64,000 nucleotides of DNA from positions 1 through 64,000 of the forward strand of contig NZ_JTCM02000007.1 of the NCBI RefSeq assembly GCF_000817785.2. Direction: 5' to 3'. This DNA comes from Hassallia byssoidea VB512170. GTDB lineage: Bacteria > Cyanobacteriota > Cyanobacteriia > Cyanobacteriales > Nostocaceae. A program made the position numbers and the translations under genes. Position 1 is the stretch's first letter. Each line of letters starts with the position of its first letter. The notes below the pieces were generated by a model. The model did not search any database and was not told where the DNA came from. It was given only the letters and a program-made list of their open reading frames with translations. Positions 1 through 7,564 of the stretch are shown here, one piece after another.

Positions 1-89
1 AAACCGGACAGCCATATAGCTGAAATAGTCGTGGAGTTTTGAGGATCTTTAATACAAGGCTGTCCGGTAATGTCGGCGTTTTAGTGTAG

Positions 90-173
90 GGGTGACAATG
101 CGATTGTATCGGGTGACAATGCGATTGTATCGGGTGACAATGCGATTGTATCGGGTGACAATGCGATTGTATC
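90..173. repeat. four 21-bp tandem iterons with a palindromic core
   Basis: Four exact head-to-tail copies of a 21-bp unit (GGGTGACAATGCGATTGTATC minus the last base of context) fill this stretch. Each unit contains the inverted repeat ACAAT-GCG-ATTGT. The array ends about 265 bp before the tpiA start. Perfect copies spaced two helical turns apart could be operator sites, but they could equally be one of the short tandem repeats common in these genomes. Confidence 0.9.
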
Positions 174-438
174 GGGTATTGCCTTTAATTCTCCGCGTAC
201 CTCTGCGCTTACCTCCGCGCTACGAGTGCGTTTAAATTTCAACCCTCAATTCGCCACGATTTTACGCAATAACGAGAAAAGTATCCGATAGGACGGCGTG
301 AGGTTGTAACGTACAACTTGTATAACATGCAACTGCGTATCCAAACTAAGGAAAGATGTGATTTAAACACCTGTGCCATAAAGTAGTACATTGAAAAATG
401 CATCTAGAGTAGCGTTATTATTCTTGACAAAATTACCT

Positions 439-1164
439 GTGCGAAAAATAGTTATTGCCGGCAACTGGAAAATGTTCAAAACTCAGGCAGAATCCCAAGA
501 ATTTTTAGAAGGATTTCTGCCCACCTTACAACAAACACCCGACGAGCGAGAAGTCGTTTTATGTGTACCGTTCACAGACTTAAGCGCTTTGTCCAAGAAT
601 CTGCATGGAAGTGTTGTACAGCTAGGAGCGCAAAATGTTCACTGGGAAGAAAGCGGAGCATACACCGGTGAAATCTCCGGTCCCATGTTGACAGAAATTG
701 GCGTGCGTTACGTAATTGTCGGTCATAGCGAACGCCGACAATACTTTGGGGAAACTGATACTACCGTCAACCTGCGTCTCAAAGCAGCTCAAAAGTACGG
801 TCTTACGCCAATTTTGTGTGTAGGTGAAACTAAGGAACAACGAGATGCAGGAGAAACCGAATTTCTGATTAGCACTCAGCTAGAAAAAGACTTGGTGGAT
901 GTTGACCAAACTAACTTGGTGATTGCTTACGAACCAATTTGGGCGATCGGCACTGGTGACACTTGCGAAACAAAAGAAGCCAATCGCGTAATTGGTTTAA
1001 TTCGCAGTCAGTTGACAAATCCAAATGTTCCAATTCAATATGGCGGTTCAGTCAAGCCAAATAATATTGACGAAATTATGGCTCAACCGGAAATTGATGG
1101 GGCTTTAGTGGGAGGAGCGAGTTTAGAAGCTGCGGGTTTCGCCCGAATTGTTAACTATAAGTAA
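439..1164 (+). CDS. tpiA: triosephosphate isomerase
   Basis: It interconverts dihydroxyacetone phosphate and glyceraldehyde 3-phosphate in glycolysis and the Calvin cycle, in the cytoplasm. The TIM-barrel signature residues are all present: the N-terminal AGNWKM lysine, the catalytic histidine in GHSERR, the catalytic glutamate in [11 protein letters not shown], and the phosphate-binding GGSVKPNN near the end. I chose the GTG at 439, which gives 241 residues, the usual length, with the protein opening [12 protein letters not shown]. The TTG at 391 would add 16 residues before the conserved start. It is followed by folP on the same strand after a gap with two hairpins, so cotranscription is possible but not shown. 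Confidence 0.96.
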   Translation: MRKIVIAGNWKMFKTQAESQEFLEGFLPTLQQTPDEREVVLCVPFTDLSALSKNLHGSVVQLGAQNVHWEESGAYTGEISGPMLTEIGVRYVIVGHSERRQYFGETDTTVNLRLKAAQKYGLTPILCVGETKEQRDAGETEFLISTQLEKDLVDVDQTNLVIAYEPIWAIGTGDTCETKEANRVIGLIRSQLTNPNVPIQYGGSVKPNNIDEIMAQPEIDGALVGGASLEAAGFARIVNYK

Positions 1165-1184
1165 TCCCATGTCCTATCTTCTTG

Positions 1185-1205
1185 TTCCCACGCTCTGCGT
1201 GGGAA
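1185..1205. repeat. perfect 9-bp hairpin after tpiA
   Basis: TTCCCACGC, loop TCT, GCGTGGGAA forms a perfect 9-bp hairpin 20 bp after the tpiA stop. No T-tract follows, so it is more likely a dispersed palindrome than a classical terminator, although it could stabilise the tpiA mRNA end. Confidence 0.7.
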
Positions 1206-1243
1206 TGCAAATCTTGGGGCTGCTACGTCTAGCTTTGATGAAT

Positions 1244-1290
1244 GTAGTAAGCACTTTAGTGTTTAAATAAAGCACTGAAGTGCTTACTAC
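1244..1290. repeat. 47-bp imperfect palindrome upstream of folP
   Basis: GTAGTAAGCACTT at the left edge is mirrored by AAGTGCTTACTAC at the right edge, giving an almost continuous stem of about 21 bp with a short AT loop. It ends 4 bp before the folP ATG, so the hairpin could mask the ribosome-binding region. It looks like a miniature dispersed element. Confidence 0.8.
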
Positions 1291-1294
1291 GTAT

Positions 1295-2152
1295 ATGCCA
1301 AGCAATTTGATAATTCGGGGACGCTGTTTCGATTGGGGACAGCGGACTTATCTCATGGGCGTTTTAAATGTGACGCCTGATAGCTTTAGTGATGGTGGCG
1401 ATTTTAACAGCGTTGCTGCGGCTTTAATACAAGCAAAAACACTGGTAGCCGCTGGTGCTGATATTATCGATATCGGTGGTCAATCGACTCGACCCGGAGC
1501 GGCGCAAATATCTGTGGCTGAAGAACTTGAGCGGGTGCTGTCGGTGTTGCAAGTACTCAGAAAAGAAATGGACGTGCCAATTTCTGTAGATACCACAAGG
1601 GCAGTTGTAGCAAAAGCATCTATAGAAGCTGGAGCGGATATAGTCAATGATATCTCTGGGGGCACGTTTGACTTAGAAATGTTGTCAACAGTTGCTAAAT
1701 TAAATGTGCCAATTATACTAATGCATATGCGGGGAAACCCAGAGACGATGAATCAACTCACAGATTATCAGGATTTGATGGGGGAGATTTATAGTTTTTT
1801 AGCAAGGCAAATTGCAGCTGCAACAGATGCGGGTATTGGCTTTGAGAAAATAATTATCGATCCTGGTATTGGTTTTGCCAAGAATTACGAGCAAAACTTA
1901 GAAATATTTCGCCGCTTGCGTAAGCTCACAAAACTCAACTGCCCTATCCTAATAGGACCATCCCGCAAAAGTTTCATTGGTCGCATTTTAGATCAACCAG
2001 ACGCAAAAGCACGAGTTTGGGGAACCGCAGCGGCTTGTTCTGCTGCTATCTTTAATGGTGCTGATATCCTGAGAGTTCACGATGTCAAAGAAATGCGCGA
2101 TGTATCACTAGTTGCTGATGCACTTGTGCGACACTCTCCACATCGTGATTAA
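1295..2152 (+). CDS. folP: dihydropteroate synthase
   Basis: It condenses 4-aminobenzoate with hydroxymethyl-dihydropterin diphosphate in folate synthesis. The TIM-barrel motifs appear in order: MGVLNVTPDSFSDGG near residue 20, DIGGQSTRPGA near 60, SVDT near 100, NDISGG near 120, DPGIGFAK near 190, GPSRKSFIG near 225 and a C-terminal RVHDV. The start is set at ATG 1295 (285 residues). An in-frame GTG at 1280 lies inside the upstream hairpin and adds only five residues. The glutamine in DIGGQSTRPGA replaces the more common glutamate. The gene converges with the SPFH gene after about 150 bp of AT-rich, partly self-complementary sequence. Confidence 0.95.
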   Translation: MPSNLIIRGRCFDWGQRTYLMGVLNVTPDSFSDGGDFNSVAAALIQAKTLVAAGADIIDIGGQSTRPGAAQISVAEELERVLSVLQVLRKEMDVPISVDTTRAVVAKASIEAGADIVNDISGGTFDLEMLSTVAKLNVPIILMHMRGNPETMNQLTDYQDLMGEIYSFLARQIAAATDAGIGFEKIIIDPGIGFAKNYEQNLEIFRRLRKLTKLNCPILIGPSRKSFIGRILDQPDAKARVWGTAAACSAAIFNGADILRVHDVKEMRDVSLVADALVRHSPHRD

Positions 2153-2299
2153 ATCAGTTAAGAAGTGGGTTTTGTCATGCCTATTCTAGATTTGGATTTT
2201 GGATTGACGCAAAAGTTTAAAATTCCAAATTTAAATAAATGGTTTCAATCCCCCGAATTTCAAAGTTGGGGATAATCTCAAATCTCAAATCCAAAATCC

Positions 2300-3142
2300 T
2301 TAGACAGAACCATTCTCAGAAGGACTGCCAATACCTTCAGTACCTACAGTGTCACCAATCATCTGGTCAATTGCTCCCTCTGACATTCCTGGATTGAGAA
2401 AGACAACTTTAGCATTGGTACTGGCACCGAGTCTGTGGCTAGCTTCTACGTTTTCTTGAGCTACTAGATACCGAAGGATTTCTTTAGTTTCTGGCTTGGA
2501 AGTTATCGCGTCAGAAAGTATCCGAATAGATTCCTTAGTTGCTTCTGCTCTCTTAATTGAAGCTTCCCGCTCTCCTTCTGCTGTGGTAATAGCTGCCTGT
2601 TTTCTGATTTGAGCCGCTTGCTGCTCTGCCATTGACTTCTGTACACTTTCAGGTGGTGTAATCCTCTGAATATCTACCCGAAGAATCTCAACTCCCCATT
2701 CTGAGCTTACCTGGTTTAAAACCTGCAACAGCGATTGGTTCATCTGATTTCTAGAAGAAATGGTTTCCGTTAAAGTTCTATCGGCAATGTTGGCACGAAG
2801 TTCCACCATCACCAGGTTTGTTAGCGATACTTGGATATCATCGATTTTATAAAAGCTTTTCTCCATACTCATGATTCGCCAGTTGACAACGCCATCAACT
2901 TCTAGGTAAACGTTATCTTTGGTGATTACATTTTGAGGCTTAATATCTAAAATCTGTTCTCGTGTAGTATCTTCCATCACAATACTATCGACCAAGGGAA
3001 CAATAAAGTTCAGACCTGGCTTGAGTTTGCGATGATACCGTCCTAAACGCTCGACTAAGGCTTCATTACCTTCATTAATCAGTTTTGCAGACCCTAACGC
3101 ATAGCCTATAAGCACTAAGACTATAGCAACAATTGGCTCCAT
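2300..3142 (-). CDS. SPFH/band-7 (stomatin-like) membrane protein
   Basis: It has one N-terminal hydrophobic segment (residues 2-20, IVAIVLVLIGYALG) followed by a band-7 domain: GLNFIVPLVDSIVMEDTTRE, then a RANIADRTLTE region and EWGVEILRVDIQRI. An Ala/Gln/Glu-rich coiled coil (QQAAQIRKQAAITTAEGE) precedes the C-terminal tail. This is the layout of prokaryotic stomatins (the QmcA/YbbK group), which form oligomeric scaffolds at the membrane and often affect membrane proteases. No NfeD-type partner lies next to it. The specific role is not deducible from sequence. Confidence 0.9.
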   Translation of the reverse strand: MEPIVAIVLVLIGYALGSAKLINEGNEALVERLGRYHRKLKPGLNFIVPLVDSIVMEDTTREQILDIKPQNVITKDNVYLEVDGVVNWRIMSMEKSFYKIDDIQVSLTNLVMVELRANIADRTLTETISSRNQMNQSLLQVLNQVSSEWGVEILRVDIQRITPPESVQKSMAEQQAAQIRKQAAITTAEGEREASIKRAEATKESIRILSDAITSKPETKEILRYLVAQENVEASHRLGASTNAKVVFLNPGMSEGAIDQMIGDTVGTEGIGSPSENGSV

Positions 3143-3369
3143 ATATGCTCCTATTCAGCTTTTGGTAGAATTTAAATTTAATCTAAAGGACACGGCACTA
3201 GCTTGTCCTACCTTTAAGTCTAATGTGTTGAATGTGTGTAATCTTATTATCACAATCAGCAGTAAATGGCAAGACACGATAACGCAAGGCAATCGCTATT
3301 AAAGCACTTGAGTGTCACGCTGGCAAGTATTTTTTTTGGGAGTGGGGAATGGGCATGGGGCATGGGGGA

Positions 3370-3408
3370 GGCAGTGCGGTCTTGGGGTCTCCCCAAGACC
3401 GCACTGCC
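3370..3408. repeat. perfect 18-bp stem palindrome
   Basis: GGCAGTGCGGTCTTGGGG and its exact complement are separated by the loop TCT. The same core (TGCGGTCTTGGGGTCTCCCC) recurs twice near 9213-9290, so this is a dispersed palindrome family. It sits just downstream of the hydrolase stop and could also end that transcript. Confidence 0.85.
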
Positions 3409-3429
3409 AAACCTATGCCCATTGCCCAA

Positions 3430-5076
3430 TTACTTAACTACAAACTCCAGCCACGGTTTAATATTTGCTGGTAACTCGGAAACTAGACGCAACGGCAGTT
3501 GGGGTGTAGAAAAAGATTGGGCGTAAGCTGATGTAAGAAAAGGTTGATAAATTCTCGCTTCTGGTGTAAGTTGAAGGGTAAAAGCTAAACTGACACCACG
3601 AGTTAGTTGACGCAAAGGTTCGGTTTCTACACCACGCCGTTCTTTAACGATGGTGGTGGCTGCACTTCCTACATATGCTGGGTCGCTAATACTCAAGTGA
3701 GTACCACCAATAGCAGTTAGCAGATATTTGGTTCCTCGCAGTTGAGTAAAAGGTTGGATTTGATGGTTTAGCGCTGGGGTCAGAGAGTCTTCGGTGCCGC
3801 TTAAGATTAAAACTGGGTTGGTAATTTTACTTAAACCGTTTTTACCAAATAGTTTACCGACTAGAGGATTGAGCGCGATCGCACTTTTTACCCTTTCATC
3901 TTTTAATTGTATTTTCCTATCTCCTAAAGGTGCTGCTGTACATTGCAACCAATCTCCCGGAGATTCTCCAAAAGTAAGAGAATTTTGACAATATTGCCGT
4001 AAATCCTTTAAGTCTAATTCTCCCCCCACCAAAGCCAAAGCTGTATAACCTCCCAAAGAGTGACCGATCGCAGTCACTTTCTCGGTATTTAGCTTTCCTT
4101 GAAGTTGTCCTGGTTGAGAATTTAGTTTCGCCAGTTCATTCAATAAAAATGTAACATCCTTTGGACGGTCAATAAATTCTGATGCTGGCATCAAATCGGC
4201 TAAATTACCTGATGCGGAAGCGCTATTAACTGATGTCAGGTTGCTACCAGGATGTTCAATTGCCGCAACCGTAATGCCGTGAGATGCTAGATGACGCGCT
4301 AAATATTCGGAAAATTTGCGATTTGCCCCAAAACCGTGAGAAATTACAACTAAGGGTGCTTGGGCTTCACTTCGACTTGAATATATATCTACAGGAATAA
4401 TTCTATTTCGTTGTCTGTCGGTAAAAGTTAGGGTTTGTAGTATCTCTGTTTCTTGACCTCTTGCCGCCGGGTCGAAAGTTGCCCGAAAGGGTATATTATT
4501 GTCAACAGCTAATTCTCGTGCTAACAAGACTCCCAAAGCTTGACTTTGCAAGCGATTGGCGCTAAATTCAACCAATAGAGCGATCGCACCAGTTGCATCT
4601 ACGGTAACATCTTGTTGTGGGTAAGCTCGTAAAAAACCAAGTGCGCTTAAACCGTTGAATTGTCGCAGCGCTATGTTAAGTGTTCCTTGCAAGCTTTCGA
4701 CTGTACTACCAGGTATTGCTACTCCTAAGGAGGCAATTAATTGTTTACCTTCTGGTGTTCGCACTAAATCAGCGATGAATTTGTCTGCTACAGCCGGATC
4801 TACTTGCAAGCGTCTTGTCAGCAATTTTTGTACTTCCGGTGAGAGTACAGAAGATAAAATTTCCAGCTTTTCTGGTAGTTTACCAGTTTTGGCGTATTTT
4901 TCTAAGTCGGCGATCGCTACTGACTGTTCAAATGGACCTAAGCGGATAATAACTCTTTGAGCGGCTAAACTAGAGGGCATCCCCACACCCAAACCGAAAG
5001 CTAAAGACAAACTACACAATAATTTGTGTGCGAAGGCAATTTTACGCCGATTTCTTACCAATAGCTGAAATTGCAT
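3430..5076 (-). CDS. exported DUF1400-type alpha/beta hydrolase
   Basis: It is a 548-residue protein with an N-terminal signal peptide: a basic start, then LCSLSLAFGLGVG, ending near SSLAAQ. Residues about 40-165 match the cyanobacterial DUF1400 layout (RVIIRLGPFEQSVAIADLE). The hydrolase domain follows, with VVISHGFGANRKF (oxyanion region near 245), the nucleophile elbow GHSLGGYTAL near 340, the acid region LILSGTEDSLTP near 425 and the histidine in GGTHLSI near 455. It resembles platelet-activating-factor acetylhydrolase or dienelactone hydrolase folds. The substrate is unknown; an exported esterase or lipase role is inferred. It is divergent from the next gene. Confidence 0.88.
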   Translation of the reverse strand: MQFQLLVRNRRKIAFAHKLLCSLSLAFGLGVGMPSSLAAQRVIIRLGPFEQSVAIADLEKYAKTGKLPEKLEILSSVLSPEVQKLLTRRLQVDPAVADKFIADLVRTPEGKQLIASLGVAIPGSTVESLQGTLNIALRQFNGLSALGFLRAYPQQDVTVDATGAIALLVEFSANRLQSQALGVLLARELAVDNNIPFRATFDPAARGQETEILQTLTFTDRQRNRIIPVDIYSSRSEAQAPLVVISHGFGANRKFSEYLARHLASHGITVAAIEHPGSNLTSVNSASASGNLADLMPASEFIDRPKDVTFLLNELAKLNSQPGQLQGKLNTEKVTAIGHSLGGYTALALVGGELDLKDLRQYCQNSLTFGESPGDWLQCTAAPLGDRKIQLKDERVKSAIALNPLVGKLFGKNGLSKITNPVLILSGTEDSLTPALNHQIQPFTQLRGTKYLLTAIGGTHLSISDPAYVGSAATTIVKERRGVETEPLRQLTRGVSLAFTLQLTPEARIYQPFLTSAYAQSFSTPQLPLRLVSELPANIKPWLEFVVK

Positions 5077-5450
5077 AGATTTATTTGCCCAAGTTTTGTG
5101 ACGCGGGTATGAGTACAGTTATCAAAACTAATTGCTGCAATTTTCGTTTGCGATGAATGCACTTCTTCTACAACTTATAGCAAAAATTTACTTTCCTTCT
5201 TTTTTCGGGCGTTATATATGTTCAGGTTAGAGTCATAAGAATTATGCGATCGCTCCTTTATGTCCTACAATATACTACACTGACTTGAATCGAACATGAG
5301 TCTTAATTTTTACAATTTAATTTGGCAAGGTCATATTTTTACACATACAATCGGTAAAATGGCGATGGGTGTATAAAACATCAGCCTCAATATCATAAAT
5401 TTATTACTTTATTAAAAATTCAGGGTAAAAAAGCTATCGTTAAACTTCAA
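5077..5450. other. divergent intergenic region
   Basis: These 374 bp separate two divergent genes and presumably hold both promoters. The stretch is AT-rich with one HIP1 octamer. I see no RNA gene, repeat array or recognisable operator. Confidence 0.5.
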
Positions 5451-6395
5451 ATGGCAGACCGGATAAATGATATCGCTTGGCAAGCTCACCTGGGTAGCGT
5501 TGCTGCGATTATTCAAGTATTGAACGAAAAATTAGCCAATTCTGGTGTCAGAACCAGAGCTATCTTTGCTGATGGAGTCTTACAACTTCTTTGTGAGGCT
5601 CGTACAGTCGATAAACTTGAACAATCAACTCTAGTCAAGCAAATCCAGCAAATTCTCGAATCAATCGCACCGCGTAACATTCGCCGAGTTAACATCAACA
5701 GTCGAATTGTTCAAGAACAGCAATTGTTATGGTTAGAGGAAATTACCCGCGCTCCGGAAAATCATTTACTTTGGTCAGAGGAAATTATTTTAGCTCAACC
5801 AACAATAATACAGCAAGTAATTCAAGATTTCCAAGAGCGTAAAATCGAACAAGCAAAGCCAAATTTACCCAAGTCGCAATATTCTAGTTCTTTAGTAGTT
5901 ATTAACAAAAATAAGCGCAGAAAATCCCCCAGTGGACGGATGCTGGATACAGTGGGTTTATGCTTATTTTTATTTGTCCTTGGCTGGAGTGCTTATGTTT
6001 GGTTAGGTGGTAGATCAAATTTAACGCCACAACAAGTGCTTAAATCTTTATCACCGACGGTAAAATCGAACGAGCCAGCTTCGACTAACTCTGAACCAGA
6101 AATACCACCTTTGGCGGCTATACCAAGTGATTCTACGCTAGATGAAGATTTGTTTGCAGCAGCCGTGAGAATTGCCAATCAAGCTTCTACAATCGGTAAA
6201 AATGCTCAAACATCAATTCAATGGTTGGATTTAGCTGCTAGGTGGCAAAGAGCCTCTGATTTAATGAGTAAAGTCCCATCCAATCATAGTCGGTATAAAG
6301 AAGCTCAGATTCGCACTAAGTTATATCGAGAGTATAGTGAAGCGGCGCAGAAAGAAGCAGACAAGAGTAAAAAAAGTCACTCATTCAGCAGTTAA
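5451..6395 (+). CDS. single-TM protein of unknown function
   Basis: It has 314 residues. The N-terminal half (residues 1-150) is soluble and looks alpha/beta, with LGSVAAIIQVLNEKLANSGV followed by a strand-like region and a repeated LLWLEEI / LLWSEEI element. One clear membrane helix lies near residues 165-185 (VGLCLFLFVLGWSAYVWL), after a basic KNKRRKSPSGR stretch. The C-terminal 120 residues are Ser/Pro-rich and then helical (QWLDLAARWQRASDLMSKVP). The basic stretch before the helix suggests the N-terminus is cytoplasmic. I do not recognise the family; it looks like a cyanobacterial conserved hypothetical protein. Confidence 0.75.
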   Translation: MADRINDIAWQAHLGSVAAIIQVLNEKLANSGVRTRAIFADGVLQLLCEARTVDKLEQSTLVKQIQQILESIAPRNIRRVNINSRIVQEQQLLWLEEITRAPENHLLWSEEIILAQPTIIQQVIQDFQERKIEQAKPNLPKSQYSSSLVVINKNKRRKSPSGRMLDTVGLCLFLFVLGWSAYVWLGGRSNLTPQQVLKSLSPTVKSNEPASTNSEPEIPPLAAIPSDSTLDEDLFAAAVRIANQASTIGKNAQTSIQWLDLAARWQRASDLMSKVPSNHSRYKEAQIRTKLYREYSEAAQKEADKSKKSHSFSS

Positions 6396-6445
6396 AAGTT
6401 AGGAGTTAGGAGTTGGGAGTTAGGAGTTGGGAGTTAGGAGTTAGA
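6394..6445. repeat. 7-bp tandem repeat (TTAGGAG type)
   Basis: About seven head-to-tail copies of a TTAGGAG / TTGGGAG heptamer directly follow the stop codon. The same motif recurs at 23880-24005. Confidence 0.9.
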
Positions 6446-6632
6446 AGAACTGCATCCATAAATAGATGGAGTTTGGTGAAAGTGAAAAATTATTTATTTT
6501 AGGCGATCGCGCACCTCTTATCACGAGGCTTTAAACCATAGTCATCTACACCGGGAGCAAACGCTGACTCCTGAATTTTTCTTCGTAAATCTTACCAGAC
6601 TGACGCAACCCAAAAATTAATTTCCCAAACTA

Positions 6633-6661
6633 TTGACACTTTATAATACATGTACTACATT
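6633..6661 (+). promoter_or_regulatory. likely promoter of the tRNA-like RNA array
   Basis: A consensus -35 box, TTGACA (6633-6638), is followed after 17 bp by TACATT (6656-6661), a four-of-six match to the -10 consensus. A second -10-like TATAAT sits inside the spacer at 6642-6647. The predicted start near 6668-6670 lies about 13 bp before the first tRNA-like RNA. Confidence 0.55.
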
Positions 6662-6682
6662 ATGAATACAAGCTGATGTTTA

Positions 6683-6809
6683 TAGCGGATAGCTCAATTA
6701 CCAGAGCGCCCATCTTACCCGCAAGGGACGATTTAATTGAGGGTTATCGTTGACAAATAATCCCTTGATTTAAATAAGAGGAGATGCAGGTGAAAATCCG
6801 GCTTTGCTA
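6683..6809 (+). ncRNA. tRNA-like Y RNA candidate 1 (degenerate)
   Basis: TAGCGGA (6683-6689) pairs with TTTGCTA (6803-6809) as a 7-bp acceptor stem. GCTC/GAGC gives a D-arm, and 6786-6802 gives a weak T-arm whose loop TGAAAAT departs from the TTCRANY norm. Between them lies the hairpin CCC-GCAA-GGG (6718-6727), followed by the conserved AATTGAGGGTTATCG. The 5' strand of the module (TTGTTCACA in the others) is missing, so this copy is partly decayed. The D-loop lacks the GG pair. Confidence 0.65.
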
Positions 6810-6826
6810 TAGATCGCAGTTCAAAA

Positions 6827-6947
6827 TCCTTGTTCACAACTTGCCTAAAAAGGACGACGAATTGAGGGTTATCGTTGCTGTTAGCTTAGATGGTAGAGCG
6901 TCTGGGAATACCGGAAGGCGCGGATTCGAGTTCCGCACGGCAAACCA
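6827..6947 (+). ncRNA. tRNA-like Y RNA candidate 2 (module precedes the tRNA body)
   Basis: The Y-like module occupies 6827-6874, with hairpin CCT-AAAA-AGG (6844-6853) and a GAATTGAGGGTTATCG end. A tRNA-shaped body follows directly: acceptor TTGCTGT (6875-6881) with ACGGCAA (6937-6943), D-arm GCTT/GAGC with a GG-containing loop, T-arm GCGGA-TTCGAGT-TCCGC, and an encoded ACCA end (6944-6947). The anticodon arm TCTGG/CCGGA closes only a 5-nt loop, GAATA, so it cannot be an ordinary decoding tRNA. Unlike its neighbours, the module sits before the acceptor stem. Just upstream (6813-6827) is a stray T-arm-like sequence, suggesting recombination between units. Confidence 0.7.
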
Positions 6948-6981
6948 ATTAAGAATGAAGTATTTTGCTTCATTCTTAATT
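6947..6981. repeat. 14-bp perfect spacer hairpin
   Basis: AATTAAGAATGAAG and its exact complement flank the 7-nt loop TATTTTG immediately after the ACCA of RNA candidate 2. It may act as a terminator-like or processing hairpin between units. Confidence 0.85.
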
Positions 6982-7039
6982 AAAAGATTCACTAAAAACT
7001 CTCAGACAAAAGAGAAAATTAAAATTCAAAATTTTATAC

Positions 7040-7176
7040 GTGGGGGTAGCCAAGTGGTAAGGCACTGGATGGACAATTGTCCATACTCCTTGGTTCACAA
7101 ACTTGTCTGCAAAGACCGAAGAATTGAGGGTTATCGGTTCCAAGATTCGTAGGTTCAAATCCTGCTCCCCACACCA
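7040..7176 (+). ncRNA. tRNA-Gln-like Y RNA candidate 3
   Basis: Acceptor GTGGGGG (7040-7046) pairs with TCCCCAC (7166-7172), followed by an encoded ACCA. The D-arm GCC-AAGTGGTAA-GGC and T-arm GTAGG-TTCAAAT-CCTGC are well formed, and the 5' half resembles bacterial tRNA-Gln. Where an anticodon loop should be there is a small hairpin TGGAC-AATT-GTCCA and then the Y-like module at 7087-7136. The module has stem GTCT-GCAA-AGAC (7105-7116, a GNRA loop) and GAATTGAGGGTTATCG. No anticodon loop survives, so decoding is excluded. Confidence 0.8.
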
Positions 7177-7213
7177 ATTAAAAATTTTGAATTTTAAATC
7201 AGCGAATTTTCAT

Positions 7214-7343
7214 GTGGCGGGTAGCTCAGTGGATAGAGCGCTAAAACATCCTTGTTCACACCTTGTCTGAAAAGACCGACGAATTGAGGGTTATCGACTT
7301 AAGTTCGAGAGGTCGCAGGTTCGAGTCCTGCTCCGCTACACCA
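7214..7343 (+). ncRNA. tRNA-like Y RNA candidate 4 (UAA-type loop)
   Basis: GTGGCGGG (7214-7221) pairs with TCCGCTAC (7332-7339), followed by ACCA. D-arm GCTC-AGTGGATA-GAGC and T-arm GCAGG-TTCGAGT-CCTGC are canonical. The module (7249-7296) is inserted after the D-arm and has stem GTCT-GAAA-AGAC (7265-7276). Its closing TCGA pairs with TCGA on the other side of a 7-nt loop CTTAAGT, rebuilding an anticodon-like arm whose triplet would be TAA. Without excision the extra 50 nt would prevent a normal cloverleaf. Confidence 0.82.
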
Positions 7344-7348
7344 ATCAA

Positions 7349-7373
7349 TTTTAGATTTTCGCAAAATCTAAAA
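7349..7373. repeat. 11-bp perfect spacer hairpin
   Basis: TTTTAGATTTT, loop CGC, AAAATCTAAAA lies between RNA candidates 4 and 5, in the same position as the hairpin after candidate 2. The sequence differs but the structure recurs, which hints at a role in separating the units. Confidence 0.85.
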
Positions 7374-7401
7374 TCTAAAATCGGTAAATCCAAAATCTCA
7401 T

Positions 7402-7528
7402 GTGGCGGGTAGCTCAGAGGATAGAGCGCTAAAAATATCCTTGTTCACACCTTGTCTGAAAAGACCGAAGAATTGAGGGTTATCGACTGTTAATCGAGAG
7501 GTCGCAGGTTCAAATCCTGCTCCGCCAC
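7402..7528 (+). ncRNA. tRNA-like Y RNA candidate 5 (GUU/Asn-type loop)
   Basis: GTGGCGGG (7402-7409) pairs with TCCGCCAC (7521-7528). D-arm GCTC-AGAGGATA-GAGC and T-arm GCAGG-TTCAAAT-CCTGC are canonical. The module (7438-7485) has stem GTCT-GAAA-AGAC (7454-7465) and CGAAGAATTGAGGGTTATCG. As in candidate 4, its final TCGA pairs with TCGA around a 7-nt loop, here CTGTTAA with a GTT (Asn) triplet. Unlike copies 2-4, no CCA is encoded, and a T-rich run follows. It is the copy nearest the Ro60 gene. Confidence 0.83.
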
Positions 7529-7538
7529 TTTTCATTTT

Positions 7539-7555
7539 GCCCGTAAGGGCTGGGA
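7539..7555 (+). promoter_or_regulatory. tetraloop hairpin and ribosome-binding site of ro60
   Basis: GCCC-GTAA-GGGC is a compact GNRA-capped hairpin (7539-7550). It is followed by GGGAG (7551-7555), a Shine-Dalgarno sequence 9 nt before the ATG at 7565. The hairpin sits 10 nt after the last tRNA-like RNA and could separate it from the mRNA or influence translation. Confidence 0.55.
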
Positions 7556-7564
7556 GATGAAGTC

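Noticed and set aside
6784-7152. 122-codon ORF across the tRNA-like array
   Set aside because: It reads through two tRNA-like RNAs and their spacer; the RNA structure explains the sequence better than a protein.
7214-7528. Group I or archaeal-type tRNA introns as explanation of the inserts
   Set aside because: The inserts are only about 45-50 nt, far too short for a group I intron, and no bulge-helix-bulge is apparent. Copy 6 has the module in place of the D-arm, which an intron cannot explain.
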